A DNA stretch of 64,000 nt from Afipia sp. GAS231 (lineage in GTDB: Bacteria; Pseudomonadota; Alphaproteobacteria; Rhizobiales; Xanthobacteraceae), in contig NZ_LT629703.1 of assembly GCF_900103365.1 (NCBI RefSeq), positions 1-64,000 on the forward strand. The letters run 5' to 3'. Shown piece by piece: positions 1 to 8,254 of this stretch. Position numbers and translations under genes: made by a program. The stretch's first letter is position 1. The number at the start of each line of letters is the position of its first letter. The notes below the pieces were generated by a model. The model made no database searches. It had not been told where the DNA came from and saw only the letters and a program-made list of their open reading frames with translations.

Positions 1-1
1 G

Positions 2-280
2 CCACTTCAGAAGTCGAGCGGTGGCAAAGAGCGGCTCGGTCGTATCAGCAAGATGGGCGACAAATACCTGCGCAAGCTGCTCATTGTCGGCATGACGGCG
101 CTTGTGCGCCGTGCAAAGCAAAATCCCGAAGGCGATCCACGGCTGGCAGATCTGCTTGCGCGAAAGCCCACAAGGGTCGCCACGGTCGCGATGGCGAACA
201 AGACCGCACGGATTGTCTGGGCGATCATGGCACGCGGCGAAATCTATCGTCCAGGCCACCGGCCTGCACTGGCCGCATAA
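2..280 (+). CDS. IS110-family transposase, C-terminal part (5' end outside window)
   Basis: The reading frame is open from the first bases and ends at TAA 278-280. The visible 92 residues read KERLGRISKMGDKYLRKLL and continue with LIVGMTALVRRAK. This is the typical end of IS110/IS116/IS902 transposases (Transposase_20 domain), in which a G-D-x-Y-L-R-x-L-L stretch follows the helix-hairpin-helix-like segment. The N-terminal DEDD catalytic part lies left of the window, so completeness cannot be judged. Neighbouring gene fragments suggest a decaying mobile region. Family assignment is by recognition of the motif. Confidence 0.8.
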   Translation, partial: PLQKSSGGKERLGRISKMGDKYLRKLLIVGMTALVRRAKQNPEGDPRLADLLARKPTRVATVAMANKTARIVWAIMARGEIYRPGHRPALAA

Positions 281-681
281 CAAGGATACACGATTTAGCT
301 GAAGAGGAGATCAGCTTCACGAGGTTGCGAGCGCGATGCGATGTGATGGCAGACCGGTCAGACCGGGAACGGGGACAACCCAAGTGATGTCCAAGGCGTC
401 ATAGCCTGAACAACAGAATGGGACCTTGTTCGCGGACTCCATCAGGGCCAGCAGTCTCAACCGACTGCATCAACAGGCCGGACAGAAGACTGCACCCGAC
501 CAATGCCACTGCGTCAATTTAGCCCTTGCAACGCGGGAGCCATCCACAGAGGACATCCCGGCCCCGTGCTGGCTGGTCCGTTTGGTGCCAAGAGGCGACA
601 TGACTGCAAGAGGCCGCCAACTGGGGCGGCCTGTGTCGGAACAATGCTGTCTGCAGGAGCTTGGCAATCTGGAGGTTCGCG
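281..681. other. Non-coding flank of the IS110-type element
   Basis: About 400 bases without a convincing gene. The first part (281-430) looks like the non-coding 3' flank that IS110-type elements carry after the transposase stop. I could not define the element end, because IS110 elements lack clear terminal inverted repeats. The rest (430-681) has only short overlapping ORFs on both strands. A minus-strand ORF here (470-667) contains a MSPLGTKRTS-like segment reminiscent of repeated degenerate ORFs in Bradyrhizobium genomes, so it may be an old interspersed repeat. Confidence 0.4.
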
Positions 682-837
682 ATGCCCCGCTACTTTTTTG
701 ATGTTAAGGACGGCCACAGGCTTTTTGATCCATCGGGCTTTGTTTGCGACGACGATACGGGGCAACGTGGTCGGATGATCATGATGCTTCGCCTTGGGTT
801 CAGGCGGGAGCGTTACAGAACTCTCAGTCACCGGTAG
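682..837 (+). pseudogene. Truncated DUF6894-type small protein
   Basis: ATG 682 is preceded by GGAGG (671-675) and opens a 51-codon ORF starting MPRYFFDVKDGHRLFDPSGF. This matches the N-terminus of the DUF6894 family (MPRYFFxVxDG), small proteins very common in Bradyrhizobium. Family members usually run 70-90 residues with a conserved LPD(x)3A segment after the start. Here homology fades after about residue 28 (DDDTGQRGRM) and the tail looks unrelated, so the gene appears truncated or frameshifted. Its function is unknown even for intact members. Confidence 0.55.
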
Positions 838-1029
838 ATACCGAAGGGGCGGTGATGAAGCCAGCATGGAGCCTTCGTGATCCCGCCCGATGTCGGTTTG
901 GGGTCAAACGCTACAAGTGGTTTATCGACAAGCCTGACCCCGGAGTCCGCTTTGATCCGAAAACCGACCCGATTCCAATGGCCCATCCGGTGGCTCATGC
1001 TTCTCGACTCTGTAACCGAGCCGAGGAGT

Positions 1030-1410
1030 ATGAACATGCAGGATCAAGTGATTGCGACCTCTGCGCCTAAGCGAGCGCCGTGGAACAAGGGAAAGATGAC
1101 CGGGGCAAAGCCCCCGCTGCGCCCCAAACACGTATGGTCCATTCGGACAAAGCTCCAGATCGAGGGTCGCGCTCGCGACCTGGCCATGTTCAATCTGGCA
1201 ATCGACAGCAAACTTCGTGGCTGTGATGTCGTCGCTATCCGGGTCGAGGATATCGCCGCTCAATGCCGTAGGCGAGACCGTGGGTTTGGCCATCTTGAGC
1301 TCGGAAAAACAAATAAAATCAATGTGGTTGACAAGACACCCCTTCCGCCAGATAGCTATAATCTCAACGTTACATGCCCCATCAGTCCCCCGATCTCACG
1401 CTCGAAGTAA
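1030..1410 (+). pseudogene. Tyrosine-type integrase, N-terminal fragment
   Basis: From ATG 1030 the frame reads MNMQDQVIATSAPKRAPWNK, then KGKMTGAKPPLRPKHVW and DLAMFNLAIDSKLRGCDVVA. This is the recognisable start of a widespread short tyrosine recombinase family. Homology stops at VEDIAAQ (about residue 78, near base 1263). In place of the catalytic R..H-x-x-R..Y region there is an unrelated tail ending at TAA 1410. All catalytic residues of the C-terminal half are absent, so this is a dead remnant. It supports past integration in the 1-1.9 kb region. Confidence 0.75.
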
Positions 1411-1790
1411 ACGGTACGCCGCCGGAGATTGTGGGCCGCGCATGCCAAGGCTTCATTTGCGAGTCGTACACGTTCGAGGGTGAACGTGTGGCGTCGGCCA
1501 ACGTCACGTACCTCAAGTTCGGTAGCGGCTGGTTTCGTCTCTACTTTGAGTTCCGCCTTGTCTTCTGGCGCCCGTTCACTGATGAGCCAAAGCCAAGGGA
1601 AGTCAAAGAAGAAACATGGGCCTACGCGCACACCGACGTAGGCGCACTTGCCGGAGTGCTCGGTCAGCCTTTGGTATCGTATGAGATGCTGCCCACGCTT
1701 AAGGGAAGCAAAGTTGTATTTCGCTTCGGGAACGGCCGTTGTGTGGAAATCGAAGACAAAGATGACGCTACCTCGTATGCGGTCATCTAG
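1374..1790 (+). CDS. Hypothetical protein (138 aa)
   Basis: ATG 1374 opens 138 codons ending in TAG 1788-1790, overlapping the tail of the integrase remnant. The product (starts MPHQSPDLTLEVNGTPPEIV) has alternating beta-like segments, for example GWFRLYFEFRLVFWRPF and VVFRFGNGRCVEIEDKDD. It has no signal peptide and no transmembrane helix. I do not recognise the family. It is probably a small all-beta cytoplasmic protein. Codon choice is less GC-extreme than in the long operons nearby, which fits acquired DNA. The start is uncertain because no clear Shine-Dalgarno is visible. Confidence 0.5.
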   Translation: MPHQSPDLTLEVNGTPPEIVGRACQGFICESYTFEGERVASANVTYLKFGSGWFRLYFEFRLVFWRPFTDEPKPREVKEETWAYAHTDVGALAGVLGQPLVSYEMLPTLKGSKVVFRFGNGRCVEIEDKDDATSYAVI

Positions 1791-1837
1791 CCCTTCCATC
1801 GAGCGGGCGTTAGTGCGTCCACCACCCGTCCTACAGA

Positions 1838-1868
1838 CTGGATTGCTTCGCTGCGCTCGCAATGACGG
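1838..1868. repeat. Short palindromic interspersed repeat fragment
   Basis: The sequence ctggattgcttcgctgcgct followed by cgcaatgacgggg is a motif I associate with abundant intergenic palindromic repeats of Bradyrhizobium and relatives. It lies 8 bases beyond the 3' end of the minus-strand deacetylase gene, a usual position for such elements. Confidence 0.5.
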
Positions 1869-1876
1869 GGAGAGAC

Positions 1877-2902
1877 CTACCTCGCTCCCTCAAAACCACC
1901 CAGGAACGCCGTGAGATTATCGCCGAGCACATCGGACAGATACCCGCCCTCCTGAACGATGACCGTCGGCAGGCCGATCCGCGCGATGACGTCGCCGATC
2001 CGGCTGAAACCGCTGGTGGTGATCGACATGCCCTTGAGCGGATCATGTTCGGAGGCGTCGAGACCCAGCGCCACGACCAGCGCGCCCGGCGCAAACGCCT
2101 CGATGGTCTTTTTCGCGTCCGCCAGCGCTGTCAGATAGGTATCGTCGCCGGTGCCGATCGGCAGCGGGATGTTGAAATTGGCGCCGAGGCCGGCGCCCTC
2201 GCCGCGCTCGTGCGCGTAGCCCCACACGAACGGATAAAAATCGGAGGGGTCGGCGTGGATGGAAACCGTCAGCACGTCCGGCCGCGCATAGAAAATGCCC
2301 TGCGTGCCATTGCCGTGATGCACGTCGACATCGAGGATCGCCACGCGCTCGTGCCGGAGCCGCAGGTGGGCTGCGGCAATCGCGGTGTTGTTGAGGAAGC
2401 AGAAGCCGCCGGCCATGTCGGCATAGGCGTGATGGCCCGGCGGACGGCACAGCGCGTAGCTGGCATCTTCGCCGTCCAATACGAGCTGCGCCGCCGTGAC
2501 CGCGACGTCGCTGGCCGCACAGGCGCCGGCCCAGGTGCCCGGGCCGATTGGGCACGCCGTGTCGGCGGTGTGCCAGCCGAGCTTGCCGACAATGCTGGTC
2601 GGATAGGTCGCGGCCTGCCGCACCGGATGGATGTTGGCGATCATCTCCGGCCCGGCGTCGCCAAGCGCCGACCACTCGTTCCAGGCGTCGGCCAGAAAGC
2701 GCAGATATTCCGCGCTGTGCACCCGCGCGCGCGGTCCCTGACCGAATGCGGTGGGTTCGATGATGTCATGCGATCCGGCGGCAAGACCCTTCAGCAACCG
2801 GTCGGCCCGCTCGGGCTGTTCGGTGGTGCGCTTGATAACGCCGCGCACCAGAAAGAATTGCGGATCATGGCTGCGATGCCGCTCGGTGTAGACCGCTTTC
2901 AC
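1877..2902 (-). CDS. Histone deacetylase-like / acetylpolyamine amidohydrolase
   Basis: A 341-residue zinc hydrolase of the arginase/deacetylase fold. It starts MKAVYTERHRSHDPQFFLVR and carries the classical deacetylase signatures: PPGHHA (paired His of the charge relay), ILDVDVHHGNGTQ (Asp and His zinc ligands), LGLDASEHDP (third, Asp, ligand) and VQEGGYL (transition-state Tyr). Bacterial members with this N-terminus are class II-like deacetylases or acetylpolyamine amidohydrolases, which remove acetyl groups from polyamines or other acyl-amines in the cytoplasm. It stands alone, with the next gene divergent. The substrate cannot be decided from sequence. Confidence 0.85.
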   Translation of the reverse strand: MKAVYTERHRSHDPQFFLVRGVIKRTTEQPERADRLLKGLAAGSHDIIEPTAFGQGPRARVHSAEYLRFLADAWNEWSALGDAGPEMIANIHPVRQAATYPTSIVGKLGWHTADTACPIGPGTWAGACAASDVAVTAAQLVLDGEDASYALCRPPGHHAYADMAGGFCFLNNTAIAAAHLRLRHERVAILDVDVHHGNGTQGIFYARPDVLTVSIHADPSDFYPFVWGYAHERGEGAGLGANFNIPLPIGTGDDTYLTALADAKKTIEAFAPGALVVALGLDASEHDPLKGMSITTSGFSRIGDVIARIGLPTVIVQEGGYLSDVLGDNLTAFLGGFEGAR

Positions 2903-3172
2903 TTCAATACCTCAAGGACACGTTTGGAAGCCGAACTAGATCAACATCCGCGCGGCCTAGCAATCCGGACTGCGCGCACTTCGGGGATGAGGCACGGGCT
3001 GTGCATAAATTGAGCGTCGAATGTCGTTCATTTCATCGCGGAACAGCGGGACCTTGTCGAAATTGCCCAATGCCCATTCGGGTCTCTGCCCGGCATCCTT
3101 TTTGCAAGCCATTACACAGGTAAAGCCACGCAATAATGTGCCGTTACGCGCCTCGAATCGGAAAGAAAAATC

Positions 3173-4723
3173 ATGTTGAAGCGAGTGTTGGTCGGTTTGG
3201 TTCTGGTCTGTGGCGCATCTGCCGCCGCGCTCGCGCAGGAGCCGAGGACCGGCGGCGTTATCAATGCCGTGATCCAGCCCGAGCCACCGGGCCTGATGAT
3301 GGCGATGGTCCAGAACGGTCCGACCCAGATGGTGTCAGGCAATATCTTCGAGGGCCTGCTGCGCTACAGCCCGAAACTCGAGCCGCTGCCGGGGCTGGCC
3401 GAGAGCTGGACCGTCAGCGAGGACGCCAAGACCTACATCTTCAAACTCAAGCCGGGTGTGCTGTGGCACGACGGCAAACCATTCACCTCCGCCGACGTTC
3501 TGTTCTCGATCGAGATGCTGAAACAGACGCACCCGCGCGCGCGCAACAATATGGTGCAGGTCGAAAAGATCGAGGCGCCTGACGACCTCACCGTCGTCTT
3601 CACGCTGAAGCAGCCGTTCGGGCCGTTCCTCGGCATCTTCGAAGTCGGCTCGATGCCAATGATCCCAAAGCATCTCTATGAAGGCACCGACTTCAAGACC
3701 AATCCGAACAACAACGCGCCCATCGGTACCGGCCCGTTCATGTTCAAGGAATGGCAGAAGGGTTCGTTCATTCACCTCGTGAAGAACCCGAACTATCACG
3801 TTAAAGGTATGCCCTTTATCGATGGCATCTACTGGCAGATCATTCCGGACGCCGCGGCGCGCTCGGTAGCGTATGAGACCGGCAAGGTGGATGTGCTGCC
3901 CGGAGGCTCGGTGGAAAATTTCGACGTGCCGCGCATCAGCAAGTTGAAGGACACCTGCGTCACCGGCGCGGGCTGGGAATTCTTCAGCCCGCTGGCCTGG
4001 ATGTGGCTCAACAACCGTTCCGGCCCGACCGCGAACAAGAAGATCCGCCAGGCCATCATGTACGCGGTCGACCGCGATTTTGCCAAGGACGTGATCTGGA
4101 ACGGGCTCGGCAAGGTCGCCACCGGTCCTTCGGCGTCCACCATCAAGTTCTACACCGATGACGTGCCGAAATATCCGTTCGATCCGGCCAAGGCCAAGGC
4201 GCTGCTGAAGGAAGCCGGCTACAATGGCGAGAAGGTGCGCCTGATGCCCCTGCCCTATGGTGAAACCTGGCAGCGCTGGGGCGAAGCCGTGAAGCAGAAT
4301 CTGGTCGACGTCGGTTTCAACATCGAGACCATCGCCACCGACGTGCCGGGCTCGAACCAGAAGATCGGCGACTGGGACTACGATATCGCCTTCACCTATC
4401 TCTACCAATACGGCGATCCCGCGCTCGGCGTCGGCCGCAACTACGTCTCCAGCCAGATCGTCAAGGGCCAGCAGTTCAACAACGTCGAGGGATATTCGAA
4501 CCCGGAGATCGACCAACTGTTTGCCGAAGGCGCGGTCGCGACGCCGGATTCCAGGCGCAAGGAGCTCTACGACAAGGCGCAAAAAATCCTGGTCGAGGAC
4601 GTGCCGGTGGCCTGGATGTTGGAGCTACAATTTCCGACCATCACCCGCTGCAAGATCAAGAACCTGATCACGACCGCGATCGGCGTCAATGACGGCTTTC
4701 GCGAAGCCTGGATCGACAAGTGA
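3173..4723 (+). CDS. ABC importer substrate-binding protein, family 5 (peptide/nickel type)
   Basis: A 516-residue periplasmic binding protein of the SBP_bac_5 family. The N-terminus MLKRVLVGLVLVCGASAAAL is a signal peptide, with cleavage probably after ALA. Family hallmarks are visible: LAESWTVSEDAKTYIFKLKP, VLWHDGKPFTSADVLFS and the APIGTGPFMFKEW region. The ATG is preceded by GGAAAG. It heads a four-gene importer operon (binding protein, two permeases, a fused double ATPase) that runs to 8209. Likely cargo is a di/oligopeptide or similar small molecule, but members also bind opines, glutathione or nickel, so the ligand is open. Confidence 0.9.
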   Translation: MLKRVLVGLVLVCGASAAALAQEPRTGGVINAVIQPEPPGLMMAMVQNGPTQMVSGNIFEGLLRYSPKLEPLPGLAESWTVSEDAKTYIFKLKPGVLWHDGKPFTSADVLFSIEMLKQTHPRARNNMVQVEKIEAPDDLTVVFTLKQPFGPFLGIFEVGSMPMIPKHLYEGTDFKTNPNNNAPIGTGPFMFKEWQKGSFIHLVKNPNYHVKGMPFIDGIYWQIIPDAAARSVAYETGKVDVLPGGSVENFDVPRISKLKDTCVTGAGWEFFSPLAWMWLNNRSGPTANKKIRQAIMYAVDRDFAKDVIWNGLGKVATGPSASTIKFYTDDVPKYPFDPAKAKALLKEAGYNGEKVRLMPLPYGETWQRWGEAVKQNLVDVGFNIETIATDVPGSNQKIGDWDYDIAFTYLYQYGDPALGVGRNYVSSQIVKGQQFNNVEGYSNPEIDQLFAEGAVATPDSRRKELYDKAQKILVEDVPVAWMLELQFPTITRCKIKNLITTAIGVNDGFREAWIDK

Positions 4724-4765
4724 GGCGTTTGGTGCACGCGCCAGGCCGGAAGAGATGAGCCTCTG

Positions 4766-5737
4766 ATGCTGTCGTTCATTGGCCAGAGGATCGTCAAGGG
4801 CGTGATCGTGCTGTTTGCGATCATCGTGCTGAACTTCTTCCTGATCCGGCTCGCGCCGGGCGATCCCGCCATGGTGATGGCGGGTGAAGCCGGTGCCAGC
4901 GATCAGATCTTCGTGGCCCAGCTCCGGGAGAAGTTCGGGCTCGATCGTCCGCTGCCGGAGCAGCTATTCCGCTACGTCAAAGGCATTGCCAGCTTCGATC
5001 TCGGCTTCTCGTTTCGGCAGCAGATGCCGGTGTCCAGGCTCATCATCGACCGCCTCCCCGCCACCTTGCTGTTGACGATGACGGCGTTTGCGATCTCGTT
5101 GCTGTTCGGCATTCTGTTCGGCGTGCTCGCGGCGCGCTTCGCCGGAACCTGGGCCGATACCGCCATCACCGTGCTGGCGCTGGTGTTCTACGCCACGCCG
5201 CTGCCCTGGATTGCGCTGATGGCGATCCTGCTGTTTTCGGTGGTGATGGATTGGCTGCCGAGTTTTGGCTATGAGACCGTCGGCGCCAATTACACCGGCC
5301 TTGCGCACATCCTCGACGTCGGCGCACACCTGATCATGCCGGCGGCGACCATCGGCCTGTTCTTCATGGCGACCTATGCCCGCATGACCCGCGCCTCGAT
5401 GCTGGAGGTAAACCGGCTCGATTTCGTCAAGACCGCCCGCGCCAAGGGCCTCACCAACAACCTGATCCAGCGCCGCCATGTGCTGCGCAACGCCTTGCTG
5501 CCGGTGGTGACCTTGGCCGGCGTCCATTCCGGCACGCTGATCGGCGGCGCGGTGCTGACCGAAACCGTGTTCGCCTGGCCCGGAATCGGCCGGCTGATGT
5601 ACGAAGCGCTGTTGCAGCGGGACTATAACCTGCTGCTCGGCGTCTTCGTGGTCTGTTCGGCGATGGTCTTGATCTTCAACCTCGTGACCGACCTGGTCTA
5701 TCGCCTGGTCGACCCGCGCATCGAGTTTTCCGCATGA
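4766..5737 (+). CDS. ABC importer permease, DppB-like
   Basis: A 323-residue inner-membrane permease with about six hydrophobic segments. The N-terminus (MLSFIGQRIVKGVIVLFAII then LNFFLIRLAPGDP) is typical of DppB/OppB proteins. The EAA loop is visible as VKTARAKGLTNNLIQRRHVL. It pairs with the next gene to form the transmembrane channel of the importer. It lies 42 bases after the binding-protein gene and overlaps the next permease by 4 bases (ATGA), which implies translational coupling. Confidence 0.92.
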   Translation: MLSFIGQRIVKGVIVLFAIIVLNFFLIRLAPGDPAMVMAGEAGASDQIFVAQLREKFGLDRPLPEQLFRYVKGIASFDLGFSFRQQMPVSRLIIDRLPATLLLTMTAFAISLLFGILFGVLAARFAGTWADTAITVLALVFYATPLPWIALMAILLFSVVMDWLPSFGYETVGANYTGLAHILDVGAHLIMPAATIGLFFMATYARMTRASMLEVNRLDFVKTARAKGLTNNLIQRRHVLRNALLPVVTLAGVHSGTLIGGAVLTETVFAWPGIGRLMYEALLQRDYNLLLGVFVVCSAMVLIFNLVTDLVYRLVDPRIEFSA

Positions 5738-6573
5738 AGCAGTTCTGGAAAACCATGTTGCGCAATCCCGGCGGAATGATCGGCCTGGTCATTCTCGTGA
5801 TTGCCGTTTTGGTCGCGCTGTTCGGGCCGTGGGTATTCCCGAATTCGCCCTGGCGCATGGTGCAGCGGCCGTTCCTGCCGCCCTTTACGCTGGCCAAGGT
5901 GCCGCTCGGCACCGACGCGCTCGGACGCGACGTGTTTGCCGGCATCATCTACGGCGCCCGCGTCTCGCTGCTGGTCGGCCTGGTGTCGACGCTCGTCGCC
6001 TTGGCCGTCGGCGTTCCCCTCGGCGCCGTCGCCGGCTATTTCGGCGGCAAGATCGACGATGCCTTGATGCGGTTCACCGAGTTCTTCCAGACCATCCCGA
6101 GTTTTGCGCTGGCCATCGTGCTGGTCGCGATCCTGCAACCGTCGATCTATTCGATCGTCGGCTCGATCGCGATCGTCAGTTGGCCTCCGGTGGCGCGGCT
6201 GGTGCGCGGCGAGGTGTTGTCGCTGCGCACGCGCGAATATGTCCAGGCCGCCATCGTCACCGGGCAGACCCGTTCATGGATCATCTGGCGCGAGATCCTG
6301 CCCAATGCGCTGTCGCCCGTCATCGTGCTGGCCTCGCTGATGGTGGCAACCGCGATCCTGCTCGAATCCTCGCTGTCGTTCCTGGGGCTGGGCGATCCCA
6401 ACCTGATCTCCTGGGGCTACATGATCGGTGCCGGGCGAACCGTGGTGCGGCAGGCCTGGTGGATCACGGTATTTCCCGGCTTCGCCATCCTGCTGTCGGT
6501 CCTTGGCCTGAACCTGATCGGCGAAGGCCTTAACGACGCGCTCAACCCGCGACTTGCCAAAGGCGGGCGCTGA
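5734..6573 (+). CDS. ABC importer permease, DppC-like
   Basis: A 279-residue permease with an N-terminal transmembrane segment (GGMIGLVILVIAVLVALFGP), then the DppC-type signature HPLGTDxLGRDxxxxxxYGAR seen as PLGTDALGRDVFAGIIYGAR. The EAA loop is YVQAAIVTGQTRSWIIWREI. It forms a heterodimer with the upstream permease. ATG 5734 overlaps the previous stop (ATGA). Confidence 0.92.
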   Translation: MKQFWKTMLRNPGGMIGLVILVIAVLVALFGPWVFPNSPWRMVQRPFLPPFTLAKVPLGTDALGRDVFAGIIYGARVSLLVGLVSTLVALAVGVPLGAVAGYFGGKIDDALMRFTEFFQTIPSFALAIVLVAILQPSIYSIVGSIAIVSWPPVARLVRGEVLSLRTREYVQAAIVTGQTRSWIIWREILPNALSPVIVLASLMVATAILLESSLSFLGLGDPNLISWGYMIGAGRTVVRQAWWITVFPGFAILLSVLGLNLIGEGLNDALNPRLAKGGR

Positions 6574-6574
6574 G

Positions 6575-8209
6575 ATGTCCGGCACTGCATCCGTATCGAT
6601 CAAAAACCTGAAGATCGCGCTGCCGCCAGGCAGCGAACGCCCCTACGCCGTCGACGGGGTTTCGCTCGATCTGGTTGCCGGCGAGATCGTCTGCGTGGTC
6701 GGCGAGTCCGGTTCGGGCAAATCGATGTGTGCCCATGCCCTGATGGGATTGCTCCCCGATACGGTCGCGACCGAGAGCGGTGAGATCGCGTTCGAAGGCC
6801 GCAACCTGCTCGCCTGCAGTGAAGACGACTGGCACGACATCCGCGGCCGACGCATCGCCATGGTGTTTCAGGAGCCGATGACGGCGCTCAATCCGCTGAT
6901 GCGGATCGGCGACCAGATGATGGAAATGTTCGAGGCCCACGGCCTGCTGACGCCGCGCGAGCGCCGCGACAAGGCGCTCGGACTCGCCCGCGAGGTCGGC
7001 CTGCCCGAGCCCGAGCGCATCGTGCGCGCCTACCCCCACCAACTGTCCGGCGGCCAACGTCAACGCGCGATGATCGCGATGGCGCTGGCGCTGGAGCCGG
7101 CCGTGCTGGTGGCGGATGAACCGACCACCGCGCTCGATGTCACGACGCAGGCGCAGATCCTCAAGCTGATCCGCGACCTGCAGCGCCGCCGCAACATGGC
7201 GGTCATGTTCATCACCCACGATTTCGGCGTGGTCGCCGACATCGCCGACCGCGTCGTGGTGCTGCGCCATGGACAGGTGGTCGAACAGGGCACGGCAGCA
7301 GAAGTGCTCGGCCGGCCGCAGCATACCTACACCAAGGCCTTGCTCGCGGCGGTGCCGTCCATCCATCCTCCCGCTCGCGCGCCGCTGGGCGACCGCGCCA
7401 AGGCGGTCGAGGTCGTAGGTCTCGACAAGACCTACGTCACGTCAGGCGGCTGGTTCCGGCCCGATCGCAAGGTGCAAGCCGCCAACGCGGTCAGCTTCGA
7501 TATTCTCAAGGGTGAAACCCTGGGTCTGGTCGGCGAATCCGGATCGGGCAAGTCCTCGGTCGCCCGACTGGTGATGCGGCTGATCGAGTCCGACCGCGGC
7601 ACCGTCCGGCTCGGCGACGTCGACCTGATGCGTCTCGGCTCACGGGCGCTGCGCCAGCAGCGGCACCGGATCCAGATGATCTTCCAGGATCCTTTCGCGT
7701 CGCTCAATCCGCGCCGCAAGGTCGGCGCCATCATCAGCGATGGGCCGATTGCCAAGGGCACAGCGCCCGATGCGGCACGGCAGCGTACCCGCGAGCTGCT
7801 TGCGCTGGTCGGCCTCGACGCCGGTGCGATGGAACGCTACCCGCATGAATTCTCCGGCGGCCAGCGCCAGCGTATCGGCATTGCCCGCGCGCTCGCGCTC
7901 GATCCCGAGGTCATCGTGGCGGATGAGGCCGTCTCCGCGCTCGACGTATCCGTGCAGGCGCAGGTGCTGGCGCTGCTGGAAGACCTGAAGGCGCGGCTTG
8001 GTCTCTCGATGCTGTTCATTACCCACGACCTGCGCGTCGCCGCCCAGATCTGCGACCGCATCGCCGTCATGCAGCGTGGCGTGATTGTCGAGTTGAAATC
8101 GACCGCGGCGCTGTTCGCAGCGCCCGAACATCCCTACACGCGCGAACTGCTTGCTGCCGTCCCCGGGCAAGGAGCGCCCGTAGCGACGCCTCGCGCCGCA
8201 AGTGCCTGA
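6575..8209 (+). CDS. ABC importer ATP-binding protein, fused DppD-DppF type (two ATPase domains)
   Basis: A 544-residue protein with two complete nucleotide-binding domains. Domain 1 has Walker A GESGSGKS near residue 43, signature LSGGQRQR and Walker B VLVADEPTTALD. Domain 2 has Walker A GESGSGKSS near residue 320, signature FSGGQRQRIGIARAL and Walker B VIVADEAVSALD. Both have the C-terminal extension typical of oligopeptide transporters (YTKALLAAVP and YTRELLAAVP). I chose ATG 6575, one base after the upstream permease stop; a TTG at 6554 would extend it by seven residues into that gene. In many bacteria the two ATPases are separate genes; fusions are also common in rhizobia. Confidence 0.92.
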   Translation: MSGTASVSIKNLKIALPPGSERPYAVDGVSLDLVAGEIVCVVGESGSGKSMCAHALMGLLPDTVATESGEIAFEGRNLLACSEDDWHDIRGRRIAMVFQEPMTALNPLMRIGDQMMEMFEAHGLLTPRERRDKALGLAREVGLPEPERIVRAYPHQLSGGQRQRAMIAMALALEPAVLVADEPTTALDVTTQAQILKLIRDLQRRRNMAVMFITHDFGVVADIADRVVVLRHGQVVEQGTAAEVLGRPQHTYTKALLAAVPSIHPPARAPLGDRAKAVEVVGLDKTYVTSGGWFRPDRKVQAANAVSFDILKGETLGLVGESGSGKSSVARLVMRLIESDRGTVRLGDVDLMRLGSRALRQQRHRIQMIFQDPFASLNPRRKVGAIISDGPIAKGTAPDAARQRTRELLALVGLDAGAMERYPHEFSGGQRQRIGIARALALDPEVIVADEAVSALDVSVQAQVLALLEDLKARLGLSMLFITHDLRVAAQICDRIAVMQRGVIVELKSTAALFAAPEHPYTRELLAAVPGQGAPVATPRAASA

Positions 8210-8210
8210 G

Positions 8211-8230
8211 GCCGCACCTGACGGTGCGGC
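8211..8230. terminator. Stem-loop between convergent importer and adhesin genes
   Basis: GCCGCACC (8211-8218), loop TGAC, GGTGCGGC (8223-8230): a perfect 8-bp stem starting one base after the importer stop codon. No T-run follows on either strand. It may therefore protect the mRNA end or work with Rho rather than act as a full intrinsic terminator. Confidence 0.5.
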
Positions 8231-8254
8231 TCTCCCGGGGCATCCCCTGCTCGC

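Noticed and set aside
1862..3013. Plus-strand ORF of 383 codons over the deacetylase gene
   Set aside because: The minus-strand frame has clear deacetylase motifs; the plus-strand product is Arg/Gly-rich with no family resemblance.
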